Part shown: piece after piece, positions 8,713-18,093 of the stretch | Numbering within the stretch: position 1 is the first letter of the stretch | Layout of the letters: each line of letters begins with the position of its first letter | Source: Physocladia obscura | Taxonomy: Eukaryota; Chytridiomycota; Chytridiomycetes; Chytridiales; Chytriomycetaceae | Length of the DNA: 31,395 bases | Direction: 5' to 3' | Assembly: GCA_027596945.1 (NCBI GenBank) | Contig: JADGJH010000097.1 | Location: 1-31,395, forward strand | Made by a program: the position numbers and the translations under genes | The notes under the pieces: generated by a model | What the model was told of the DNA's origin: nothing | The model's input: only the letters and a program-made list of their open reading frames with translations | Databases searched by the model: none

Positions 8713-10204
8713 CTAAAGATTTTTGCACCATTTTAGGACAGCTTCATATATAAGGAAGTTGAGTGAGTGTACAGGAAAAGATCGTAAAAGTTGGGCAGAT
8801 AATCCGTGGTAGAATCCACGAACACCACCTTTCTTGAAACGTTTTGAAACAAACTCAAAGGCAGATTTATATTTCGGAATTGGTTGTAATGCCTCTTTTT
8901 GCATCACAGATTTGATCTAGTTTTATAAAATTTAAAATTTGAAAGAAAAAATTTTTTTTTGTTGAAGGCTTGTATGTGAAGAATTAACTCACCAAGTCAA
9001 TTGGATACAAGAAAACCCATGAAAATGTTCCACTAATACCCCCAGCCATCATGTGAACTAAAGAACCAGCTGTTTCTCCCTTTGGTGTCAACACAATCTT
9101 TAGAGTTTCATAGCCTCCGAAATACATACCAGTTCCAATAAAATCCCGCAATAAATGATAATGATAACCTGAATACAATCCCATAAAACCTTTCAGTCTA
9201 ACAATTTTTTTCGCCCACTCCCAAGCACCAAGATGCATATATTGCTGCTGCCCAGCACCTGCAGAGGCAGCATGAACTATTGTGCTTGTTGGCCTTATAT
9301 TTGCAGCTGCAGCTGCTACAACATTCTTTACTCCCGCAACAGCAGCTCCCTCGCCCAATCCCCCTGCAGTTCCACTAGCCACAGCTCCCGCGGAGCTTTC
9401 AACCATAGTTTCCAGCGTCCGTGGCGTTACTAGAACAGACGAGCCGCGCATTTTGGAGTCTAATTGGCGCTGGATTTTGATAAACTCTAGCGGCGCATTC
9501 ATTGTCGCAACGATGGACCCTGCGCAGGCGCCTGCAAGCATTGAGCTGGCCAGGTGTGCGGCACCTGGCGCTTGGAAGTTTTCCCACCAGTATTGCAATT
9601 GTGATGGTAAGGAAATATTGTGGCGTGATAGCAGCGAGATGTCAAGCGATATGGAGTCAGGAATAAGGAAGGAGAGTTTTGGAACTGGGATTGCGATGGT
9701 TGAGAATTCGGCGTGGAGGATTGGTTTCATGGTGGTGTAGACTGAGAACGATACGGACCGGAGGACAGAAACGGTAAGAAGAATAGGGCCCATGCCTCGA
9801 AAGAAACCAATAAAGCCGCCTAAATTGATTTTATTGGTTTGACGTGAGTATCGCATGAGTAATACGAAATTTTGTTATCTTGACAGCAAAGTTGACACAT
9901 GTGCCGAACAGAATTGAAACAGTCAATCGCACCATCGACTTACCATCGAGCAAGTAAATCTCTCTAACGCAGGCAGAGCTGGACGGATATCGGAAAGCCT
10001 AGGGATGTACGTTAACTTATGTGGCATTCAAATCAGCTCTGGCACCTGCATTCTTGTTTTGACTAGGTCAAAAGGATAACCCGCAATGACACTAACAAAG
10101 GCTGAAGATGTTGATGCCAGGACAATTGATTGAGACTTTGCAAACTTCCGGCTTTCTTCGTGCAGTGACTTCGCTATTCGTTCGATATTAGTGTTGTCTG
10201 ACAT
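8713..10204 (-). CDS. SLC25 mitochondrial carrier, 414 aa, 4 exons
   Basis: Exons: 10204-10046, 9998-9944, 9819-8993, 8916-8713. The phases join correctly and give 1245 nt. Three carrier repeats are visible. The first has the canonical P-x-[DE]-x-x-[KR] motif PFDLVKTRMQ and the following YPSSSACVREIYLLDGGFIGFFRGMGP. The second has NAPLEFIKIQRQL and GFMGLYSGYHYHLLRDFIGTGMYFGGYE. The third has YPIDLIKSVMQKEALQP and GFYHGLSAQLLRSFPVHSLNFLIYE. This marks an inner-membrane metabolite exchanger. The third-repeat wording recalls the carnitine/ornithine/Ymc-like branch, but I cannot fix the substrate. At 414 residues it exceeds the usual 300 or so because of extra sequence in the middle of the protein. 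Part of it is an Ala/Gly-rich stretch of roughly 60 residues after the second motif. Start taken at MSDNTN. Family call firm. Confidence 0.88.
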
Positions 10205-10328
10205 TGTTTTTCTTCCACAAAAATAACACAATTCCCTTCTTGACAAGTTGAAAAACGCATTGCAATTTATTTAGCAAATATCCACCATCACTTTCCACAT
10301 TGTCAAAATGTTTGCCATTTTTATCACA

Positions 10329-10555
10329 TTAACGGTGCTTGACGAAACCAATATCGGCAGCATATTCGCGGAAGCATTGGCGGCAGAGATTCAAGCCATA
10401 TTTACGGATGAGACCAGCTTGGTGGGCACAGACTCGGCTGCAAAAAAATTTCAGTTATTCAATATACTTCCACGTTCGCAAGATAAAAAAACCTACCAAG
10501 CACGGGATCCCTTTCCGTAGTTCTTTGGGTGCGAGTTCCAGACAGCAGAGTGAGC
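10329..10555 (-). CDS. RPS29: Ribosomal protein uS14 (40S S29), all but the initiator codon
   Basis: Two exons, 10555-10497 and 10437-10329, join in phase across a 59-nt intron (GTAGGT...GCAG). They encode 55 residues that match eukaryotic S29: [14 protein letters not shown], then a zinc ribbon with CRVC and CRQC, then a C-terminal [14 protein letters not shown]. Zinc binding by the four cysteines and a place in the small-subunit head are family knowledge. The first exon begins directly after an acceptor (TTTATAG), so the Met must come from an upstream exon. The only nearby ATG followed by a donor is at 10936-10934 (ATG then GTGGGT), which would give the standard 56 residues through an intron of about 380 nt placed right after the start codon. 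That start is a candidate, not proven. Minus strand, 124 bases downstream of nothing but the carrier promoter. Confidence 0.92.
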
Positions 10556-10975
10556 CTATAAATTTCGAAAAGAATGAGACGTTTAAAACTTTGTACAATA
10601 AATAAATGAATATTGGCGAAGAGTGAGTATTTCGAATATTGCTGTTATGATAAGATCTTCAATAGATTTCCTGCGTTCAACATCCAAACTTCGTATACAC
10701 TAGTAATATTATACGTCCAGATAAGAAACATTAAGTATACATCCAAAAATTCATTATGGAGTCATTTCCGCCGGTCCACATCTGACAAAAGTTGAGGACG
10801 ATTTGCAACAAATCCACATCTAAATCCACTGGATGAAGGTAGTCGAATTATCATTTGAAGGCCCATTTCCAGCTGCGTTGTCACGGATGGAACACTTGAG
10901 TGGGGATGGCAAAGGGAATGAAATGCCACCCACCATGTTTAATGGAAAATTGAAAAGGAGGAACCACAAAGACAA
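10556..10975. other. Divergent upstream region of RPS29 and the Nudix gene
   Basis: About 420 bases with no protein-coding support. On minus it holds the presumed first intron of RPS29, with a candidate ATG|GTGGGT at 10936-10934. If that is right, the two divergent start codons are only 39 bases apart. A TATA-like TATAATATTACTAG stretch (minus) lies near 10701-10714. Boundaries of any promoter cannot be set by eye. Confidence 0.35.
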
Positions 10976-11653
10976 ATGAACACTGAAGTTTCTGACACAG
11001 AACAGACGCAAGAGGAGGAGCAGCCGCCGATCGCGTGCATCCGCGAAGAAACCGTATACCAGTCGGCAGACAATAAGTGGGTGCATTTACGGTTCGACCA
11101 CGTGGAGTTCCGGCAGCACAACTTCCACGGGCGCTACAACGTGGTTGTGGAAAACAAGGGTGTGGCAGGCGTGGTAGTGGTGCCGATTCGGAGCCGGAGC
11201 GCGGAAAAAGCAGCTGAAGTTGCCCTCATCCGTCAGTTTCGCTATCCCGTCGGCCAATGGAGTACTGAGTTTCCGCGTGGCTTTGGCACCGACACGCGTC
11301 CATCAGCCCAGCAGGCGCGCGAGGAACTGCGCGAAGAAACTCGACTGGACGTGCACTGTGACGCCGATATTGTGTCGCTGTCCGTGCACGATCGGCCGCT
11401 GTGGACAAACACTGGTATCTCTGATTCGCGTGTTGAGTATTTTGCCGCCAGGGACGTTTTTTCTCAACCGAACTCCGCGCCCCTCGGAAACGGCGTTGGT
11501 GATGGCGATGATGGCGCCGAAGTCATTGACCAGGTTGTGTGGCTTACCCTCGATGCTGTTGGCGAGTGGATTCGAGTTGGCCGTATTTGCGACCATTTCA
11601 CAATCTGCGCGTACGCACTTCTCTGCGTTAATAGAACTTTTCTATCCCTGTAA
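10976..11653 (+). CDS. Nudix hydrolase, ADP-sugar/nucleoside-diphosphate type, 225 aa
   Basis: Single exon. After an acidic N-terminus come GRYNVVVENKGVAGVVVVPIR, ALIRQFRYPVGQWSTEFPRG and the Nudix helix QQAREELREETRLDV at about residues 106-122. QFRYP and EFPRG are typical of the ADP-ribose/ADP-sugar pyrophosphatase branch, which cleaves nucleoside diphosphate-linked compounds with Mg2+ or Mn2+. The Nudix box is not canonical. The conserved Glu of G-x5-E reads Arg, the Arg of REL reads Glu (a substitution also seen in active members), and the Gly after EET is Arg. The metal-binding EExxEE core is kept, so activity remains plausible. The gene is convergent with SAM synthetase, their stops 109 bases apart. 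It is GC-richer than its surroundings. Substrate unknown. Confidence 0.82.
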   Translation: MNTEVSDTEQTQEEEQPPIACIREETVYQSADNKWVHLRFDHVEFRQHNFHGRYNVVVENKGVAGVVVVPIRSRSAEKAAEVALIRQFRYPVGQWSTEFPRGFGTDTRPSAQQAREELREETRLDVHCDADIVSLSVHDRPLWTNTGISDSRVEYFAARDVFSQPNSAPLGNGVGDGDDGAEVIDQVVWLTLDAVGEWIRVGRICDHFTICAYALLCVNRTFLSL

Positions 11654-11762
11654 TTATATTCAATTTGTAAGGCGTAGTTCCTTTTATAATACACGTAAAA
11701 ATATATCAGCTGCTTTTTTATTTACGAGTATTCAAAGGAAAAAAGGAAAACAGTAGCTCCAC

Positions 11763-13351
11763 TTAGAACTTGAGAGTCTTTGGCTTCTCCCACGAAAACT
11801 CGGAGCGTCCAAAGTGGCCATAAGCGGCCGTCTTTTGGTAAATTGGCTTGAAGAGATCCAACTCCTTAACAATAACACCTGGACGGAGGTCGAAGTTGTC
11901 CTTGATGATTGCGAGAATTTCAGCGTTGGACTTTGTCGAGGTTCCGTATGTGTCGACATAGATAGATGTTGGCTCAGCAACTCCAATCGCATATGAAAGC
12001 TGCACTAATACACGCTTGGCAAGTCCAGCTGCAACAAGTGACTTGGCAACCCAACGTCCAGTATACGCTGCCGAACGATCGACCTTGGACCAGTCCTTTC
12101 CAGAGAACGCACCACCACCGTGTGCTCCCCATCCTCCATAAGTGTCGACAATAATCTTACGCCCAGTCACACCAGCATCTCCTTGCGGGCCTCCAATGAT
12201 AAACTTACCCGACGGCTGCAACACATATCGCGTGTCAGCATCCAAGTACTTTGCCGGCACAACAACCTTGATCACTTTATCCAGAAGCTCGCGCTTGATT
12301 GTGTCGTTGTCAACATCTTCAGAGTGCTGTGTAGAGATGACAATTGTGTCGACACGCAATGGAGTAAGCACTCCGTTCTCCTGTTCGTATTGCACAGTAA
12401 CCTGTGTTTTGGTGTCTGGGCGCAGCCATGGCAGAGCGTCCGGCCCCGTCGACTTACGCAGCTCAGTTAGCTTAATGTTGAGCTGGTGGGCAAGCATAAT
12501 GGTGAGTGGCATCAGTTCTGGCGTCTCGTCGGTCGCGTAACCAAACATGATTCCCTGGTCTCCAGCTCCAATGTTCTCAATGTCAAATCCTTCTTGAACA
12601 AGTCCACCAGCAATATCTGGCGATTGCTGTTCAATGGCAACCAAAACGTTACAAGTCTTGTAATCAAAACCTGTCATTTTTTACACTTGTCAGAGAAAGG
12701 AACCAGAAAGAAGAAAAAGTGTGTTATGTGCAGTTTCGCTTACCTTTTGATGAATCGTCATATCCAATCGATTTAACAGTCTCGCGGATAATCTTCTGGT
12801 AGTCGAGAACAGCCTTGGTGGTGATTTCACCGAGAACCATGATCATTCCGGTTTTGGTGGCAGTCTCGCAAGCAACACGAGACATTGGGTCGACAGACAA
12901 GCACGCATCGACAATGGCATCAGAAACTGCCAAGGAAAAAGAGAGCAGAAAAATATATAAAAAATTAGTTCACAGTTCAAAGAATACTCCGGTTTTAATT
13001 CTCACCTTGGTCGCAAATCTTGTCTGTTTAGATATCATTTTATGATTGAGACATGCGTGGAAAAAAAAGTTTAGTTGCGCAATCGAGGAAAACTGGGATA
13101 ATACATCGGAAGTAGGGAAAGGATGGCATATTCGCTTAAAAAACGGGATCGAAACATCTCAATCAAAAATTTTAGTGAGACATGAACATTCGAAATAGCG
13201 AACGAGTAATAAACTGAACTTCGAGTCCGTCGTGCGGGGTAGAGGAAAAAAACATGGGCAGTGTGCGGCCATATGACAATCAGATTTCTCAAATACCTGG
13301 GTGACCTTCACCGACGGATTCGGAGGTAAACAAGAACGTTTCCTTGACCAT
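11763..13351 (-). CDS. SAM2: S-adenosylmethionine synthetase, 387 aa, 4 exons
   Basis: Makes S-adenosylmethionine from methionine and ATP, normally as a cytosolic tetramer or dimer. Exons: 13351-13297, 13023-13006, 12926-12744, 12670-11763. All phases agree and give 1164 nt. The start [18 protein letters not shown] is followed by DKICDQ and [10 protein letters not shown]. Signature 1 [16 protein letters not shown] lies at 120-135, and the phosphate-binding GGGAFSGKD at 270-278. Length and motif order are those of a complete eukaryotic enzyme. Exon 2 is only 18 nt and carries DKICDQ from the methionine/ATP-binding loop. A 273-nt intron precedes it and a 79-nt intron follows it. The start codon has an A-rich leader (AAAAAATGG). 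The yeast symbols SAM1/SAM2 are equivalent here, and SAM2 is used only as the family name. Confidence 0.96.
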
Positions 13352-14659
13352 TTTTTGATGTGTTTTTTTTTATCTTTTTGGAATGTGTTCGTCTTTTGTC
13401 GTTTTAAAAAAAAAAACAAAATAAAAAAAATAAACACAAAAAAAAAAAAAAGGTATGGCGCAATTTCTTCCCAAAAGAAAAAAATGGGGCTGCAACTGAA
13501 GATTGATAAAAACAAAACTTGCGATCTTATTAGTCAGAGACAGCATCGGCGATATAACGACCTATTCCCATACAGCAAAAGTAGACGTATGTAATTGCAT
13601 CCATTGATCTGCTAAGAACTTTTGTCAAATAAATACCAATCGCTTCCATTTGCGACAATAACATGTTAAAATTCGCAATGCCCATCGTCTTTTTTTAAAA
13701 TTATATTCTATGAATTATTTTAGGGAGCGAAGCAAGGCCTCAGTGCAAAGTTTGTCCGATTTGATACACTGGCAATTCGCCAAGTATCAATGCTTCAGAC
13801 TTCATAACCAAGATTAATATTTTACCGGCACTCATTTTGAATTAAAGTAAATAATATTATAATATTTTTAACAAGGAAAATAGTATCCAAAATATACAAC
13901 TTTTGAACCTGACATTAATTCAAAAAATTGCTTTGTTTGACTCTGGTAATCATAAAAAAAATATAAAAAAAAGATATTATAATACTCCATCCAACTGCTG
14001 TGCTACAATAGTGGATCTAATACCAACTCCATATATCTGTCAAAACAGCTGCATGCAAAATTACATATTTAATGATAAAATAAGAATAAAAAAAATTTTG
14101 CATTTTTTTGACTCAATAAACCCTATTTCAGCCGAAAATTGAAATACAATTCAAAAAATGCGCCATTAAAACTTTGTTTTACTATTTTATTCTAACTCTA
14201 TTTGTCAATAAAAGGGTATAAAGAATTCAAAATACAATCCTGACAAATTGGTTGAAAAGTGCAGACTTGTGGCTAAGTCAATGCACTTGGAAACATACGA
14301 GAATTTCCAACTTAAATCCATAAAGTTCTTTTGTATGCAAAAGAAGAAATAAAATTTATATACATTGATATTTACATCTGTAAAGAACATATATATAACC
14401 GCATGGAAACTAATTAGACGTGTCACGAAACTGACTAATTTCCATAACTCCGATTGAAAATTATAAAATCTATATTTTAATAAACAACAACTTTCTTGCA
14501 AAACTCAACAGTCAAAGTTCAAGACTCTGACATTCATCTTCAAAATAAGTTATTTTTAGCACAAAAAATGGTTTTTTTCTTTCAATATCGAAACCATATT
14601 TTAGCGAGGATCCTCGCTAAACTCAATCACTGTATCCAAGTGAAGAATAAACAATCTAT
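13352..14659. other. Intergenic 1.3 kb: SAM synthetase upstream and GNAT downstream
   Basis: No coding region is supported. The part near 13352-13500 is T/A-rich upstream sequence of the SAM synthetase gene with several poly-A runs. The middle (13850-14200) is very AT-rich. A perfect 22-bp palindrome at 14600-14621 is listed separately. Short ORFs such as 13903-14142 have no recognisable features. Confidence 0.4.
14600..14621. repeat. Perfect 22-bp palindrome downstream of the GNAT gene
   Basis: The half-site TTTAGCGAGGA is followed directly by its exact reverse complement TCCTCGCTAAA, with no spacer. It is GC-rich at its core in a very AT-rich surrounding and lies 38 bases beyond the GNAT stop codon. 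It could be a dimeric factor site, a cruciform or hairpin at the 3' end, or a leftover repeat end. Confidence 0.75.
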
Positions 14660-15601
14660 TCAAAGTTGAGTTATTTCACTACTTAATGTGGCTAAAAATA
14701 AAAATGCTGTTAAATTCTTTAATTCAAAGTTAAGTTCAATTCGCGAGTCCAGAATTTCAAACCCAATGCCTTTATACAATGCAATAGGCCCTTCTTCGTC
14801 TGCAAACAAAACAACAGTTTCCACGTTGTAGTTTTCAAATAAATCTTTCAGTCCGAACTCAAGAATTTGCTTTGCATATCCTCTTCTCTGAAATTCATCT
14901 TTGGTGTTGACACGAGTAACAAAAGCCAATTTTTTGCCATCTACGTGATGTGTCTGTGGCAGTGATGACGGTGGAACAAATGTTACCAAGAATCGTGCTA
15001 CAGAAACATCAGCTAAATAGCACAAATACGTGAGTCCTTCTGACTCTGAACGCGAAAGTAACTCTTGGCATTTTACTGTTCTCCATTCCAAACCTTCTTT
15101 ACCACCTGGCTCAACATCTAAAACGCCAGCAAAGTCATTTTGTATTGTCGCGCGAACATACCGAATTTCTTGGTCGACAGCTTTCGGCGAAAACTTGAGC
15201 TGTGATGCCTTAATACCCATGCAAAAAGATTCCTCATTGCCGTCTAAAACAAGCCCAAGTTTATTGACAAGAACATCCTTCCAGACATTTGCAACAGTCC
15301 GACTTTTGTTGTTTGCGTCTTTTGAGTGAGTTAGAATAAATGCTGGTTTCACAACGTTGTGAGCCTGCATTTGGCTAATAGCATCTCGGGCAAGATCCTC
15401 AACAGCACCGGGAACTTTTGTAAACGCTGCTGCTGCTGAATCTTCCGTGTTGATATGTAAACAATTTCCATTGAGCCAGTATGGATACTTGGGTGAGATA
15501 TTCAGGGCAGCGCCGGCAGCAACAATCGGTGTGTGTTTTTTTGATCGGAGTCGGCACTCTGCATCTTCAAGGACAAAATACCATATTGGATGATATTCCA
15601 T
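14660..15601 (-). CDS. GNAT-family N-acetyltransferase, 313 aa
   Basis: Single exon, started at MEYHPIWYF because the frame further upstream has no ATG and reads poorly. The C-terminal half is a GNAT domain: strand and turn LAFVTRVNTKDEFQRRGYAKQILE (acetyl-CoA pyrophosphate loop Q/R-x-x-G-x-A), then VETVVLFADEEGPIALYKGIGFEILD (motif B, with the typical ALYKGIGF). The N-terminal 150 or so residues (WYFVLEDAECRLRS, PYWLNGNCLHINTED, AISQMQAHNVVKPAFILTH) form a domain I do not recognise, possibly a degenerate second GNAT half as in some fungal acetyltransferases. Substrate unknown. No signal or membrane segment. The end of the protein (TAFLFLATLSSEITQL) is mildly hydrophobic. Confidence 0.78.
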   Translation of the reverse strand: MEYHPIWYFVLEDAECRLRSKKHTPIVAAGAALNISPKYPYWLNGNCLHINTEDSAAAAFTKVPGAVEDLARDAISQMQAHNVVKPAFILTHSKDANNKSRTVANVWKDVLVNKLGLVLDGNEESFCMGIKASQLKFSPKAVDQEIRYVRATIQNDFAGVLDVEPGGKEGLEWRTVKCQELLSRSESEGLTYLCYLADVSVARFLVTFVPPSSLPQTHHVDGKKLAFVTRVNTKDEFQRRGYAKQILEFGLKDLFENYNVETVVLFADEEGPIALYKGIGFEILDSRIELNFELKNLTAFLFLATLSSEITQL

Positions 15602-17484
15602 ATTGAGTTTTTCTGCGTTTGTTTGTGTCAATGTATGCGATAAGCGACACAAAATATATACTCCGCTTATTAAAATATTTTTGCGGTTGCAACACAAGTA
15701 GGCTGGGGAGAGAGGAAACAGCAAGGAATAAGATTGTTCAATCAATGTTCATTTACCTTGCGGTTGCGGGTTACACTACGGACAATACAGGGTGGGAGCA
15801 GAGGAAACAGCAGGACTGTTCAATGAAAAAAAGAGAAGGTTGATTCGAAAATAAATCCCAAAACAATTTGTGGTTGAGTTACTACAGCAAGAAACACCCG
15901 TATATTTTTAATGCATACTTGAATTTGGTCGAAACAAACAATAAAAGCTACATTTCGACTCTATGGACGCAACACTAAATGATTGGCAGTTAGGTTTTGA
16001 TAAAGCGAAAAAAATTTCCAATTTTTTTTTTGACATTCAACACCTGTTTTTGGATGAATAATGCTGCGGAGTTCCAAAAGAGTTAGCATTGATTAACTTT
16101 CTTGTAAATTCAAAAGTGTGTGCAAATAAATTTCTTTTTGTTTTCCACACTTTTCGGAATCCAACAATTGATTGTGGATACCCAGAATTCACGCGACGCA
16201 CTTGAATTCAAACAAATAGAAATAAAAATAGCCTGGAATCAATTCTATAAGAGTATCTATATGATAAATTCGTTTATTTGCTATCGGTAAATACTAATTC
16301 TTCGACGGATACTGACTTGAAAAAAGCTGAAACAATACAATCTATACATAGACTCAGTGCAAAAATAATCTAAGGCAGACAGATATCCAAGATTTTATAC
16401 ATAAGATCAATGTTCGTTTTGAAAAGGAAGGAAATTTTGAGAAACAAACACATACATACTTGGCTCTAGCACACAATTTTTCAGAACAATAAGACAATTT
16501 GGAGATTTAAAAGTATTTTTGTATTTAAAAGATTTGAAGAGAATTTATCTCAAAATTGACATTTTATTAAACAGGAATCATGCATAGTTGTCCACACGAC
16601 TCCACAGAGAAAGCTGGAAACTTGGATATTTTGACACTACAAGACTGAAGACGGATAAAAACTTTGTACATTTTCGATTTCAGGACGTTCAACAAATCAC
16701 AAAATTTAATTGATTCGAATTACATCGATATCAAATGCAGGATATTCGAAGGATACAACAAATAATTAAGCTTTGATGAAAGAAGACCAAAAAAACACTA
16801 ATTTTACCTTGGCAGTGTCCATTTTCTCGTTCAGATGTTGTTTTCTTGTTAAATTTATTACTTGAAGCTCTTGAAACATTAATCAGTTCTGGAAACTAGC
16901 TGTAAAATGACGGTTTCAATGATTGTCAAAACCTCTGTCCGATCTCAAAATTAGTGCGCAAAAAGTTCCCACTTTTTAAAGTTTATGAACGCAATTGCGA
17001 AAGTTTTTTGGCGAAGAAATGATCTAATCAACTGTAAAGTTTAATTTTAAAACTCACTTCAAAACCTTGAACAAAACTATATTAATGATCTCACCTAGTT
17101 GATTACTTTGCAAAAAACAGCATGTATGAGCCAAATCAAATCCAGGAACGTAAATTAAAGCCTCGTATTTTTATTTTTTTTTAGAATTGAATTTAAATTA
17201 CTTATTGACAGTGATTAATTAATCCATACACAAACAATTAATGCACATTTTTTGATTTTCGCATCTTTCTGCGATTTTTTGGTATCCTTCAACATGAAAT
17301 CCAGATATATATTATCAATTTTACTTTAAAATTGCTGACAATTACACATTTATTTGGGATTAAAATCTGGAAATGCTATTTTTGCAATCGTTCAAATGAT
17401 TTCAATTTTACAGTTTAGAACTGCATCATCTCGAAGCAAAGAAATGAAATATTAATATTAAAAAGTATTTCCATTGTTCCAAAA
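15602..17484. other. 1.9-kb AT-rich spacer, no gene recognised
   Basis: Between the divergent GNAT gene and the plus-strand ORF at 17485. Only short random open frames are present, composition is strongly AT-rich throughout, and no tRNA, repeat array or transposon terminus was seen. The first 150 bases presumably contain the GNAT promoter. Confidence 0.4.
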
Positions 17485-18093
17485 ATGGGAAATTCCAATA
17501 GCCATACGGTCCACAGCCATCTCAATGCTAGAACAGAGGGCACAGACTTTCAGAATCATCACAAAAATTCTTCTTACAGTTCATCAAAATGGCAAGAATC
17601 CGCTGTATGTTACAATCGAATTGAAAGCGACTCCCAGAATCAAGATTGGATACGCGTCTCTTATACAAGCGATTCAAAGCCCAGAAAAACAAACAAATCC
17701 GCTTCTCAGCTTTCTCAACCTCAGGCTAAACAAGTTCACCAAAATAAATTAGACAGTAAAGAAGCAGATATAATTAAATTCGATAAGGCAAGATTCAGAT
17801 CGGAAAATCAGAAGCAGGATTTTAAGCAGAAAGCGTCGAGCAGCAATATTGGTTTTGGAGAGTCAAAATTTCAATATCTTACTGAAAATGATTTAAATTT
17901 AATGAATGAAATTCTGATGGTTTATTTGATTTCCTTTTTTTCTTTTTTCTTCAAAGTTTTCATTGCAATTTTCAAACTTACTTTGCGAAGATGGTCTCGC
18001 GATCTCGATCAAGAAACGGTCGATCAGCAAGAAGCAGCAATGCATCAACGAAAACTCAACAGCAACCAGGTTAGTAAAAGAGTTGTCGAATGA
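17485..18093 (+). CDS. Hypothetical polar protein with an N-myristoylation-like start
   Basis: An ATG-initiated frame begins MGNSNSHTVHS, which fits the MGxxxS N-myristoylation consensus, and runs about 145 codons of Ser/Gln/Asn/Lys-rich, probably disordered sequence with no known domain. At 17920 a GTTTAT donor-like site is followed by a T-rich tract typical of an intron 3' end. The apparent hydrophobic segment beyond it (VYLISFFSFFFKVFIAIF) is therefore probably intron read-through. Two options remain: a separate small gene ending in or near this tract, or an upstream exon (17485-17919) spliced in phase 0 to the AG just before 17991, which would extend phosphatidylserine synthase. The 435-nt opening in AT-rich DNA is longer than expected by chance, but no homology supports it. 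Confidence 0.35.
   Translation: MGNSNSHTVHSHLNARTEGTDFQNHHKNSSYSSSKWQESAVCYNRIESDSQNQDWIRVSYTSDSKPRKTNKSASQLSQPQAKQVHQNKLDSKEADIIKFDKARFRSENQKQDFKQKASSSNIGFGESKFQYLTENDLNLMNEILMVYLISFFSFFFKVFIAIFKLTLRRWSRDLDQETVDQQEAAMHQRKLNSNQVSKRVVE

Noticed and set aside
9282..9740. 152-codon plus-strand ORF rich in Ala/Ser
   Set aside because: It is a shadow of the mitochondrial carrier exon 3 on the opposite strand.
12142..12540. 132-codon plus-strand ORF
   Set aside because: It is antisense to the SAM synthetase main exon, which has complete family motifs.
13903..14142. 79-codon plus-strand ORF in AT-rich spacer
   Set aside because: Lys/Asn/Ile-rich as expected from AT-rich random sequence, with no motif, no neighbour exons and no homology recognised.
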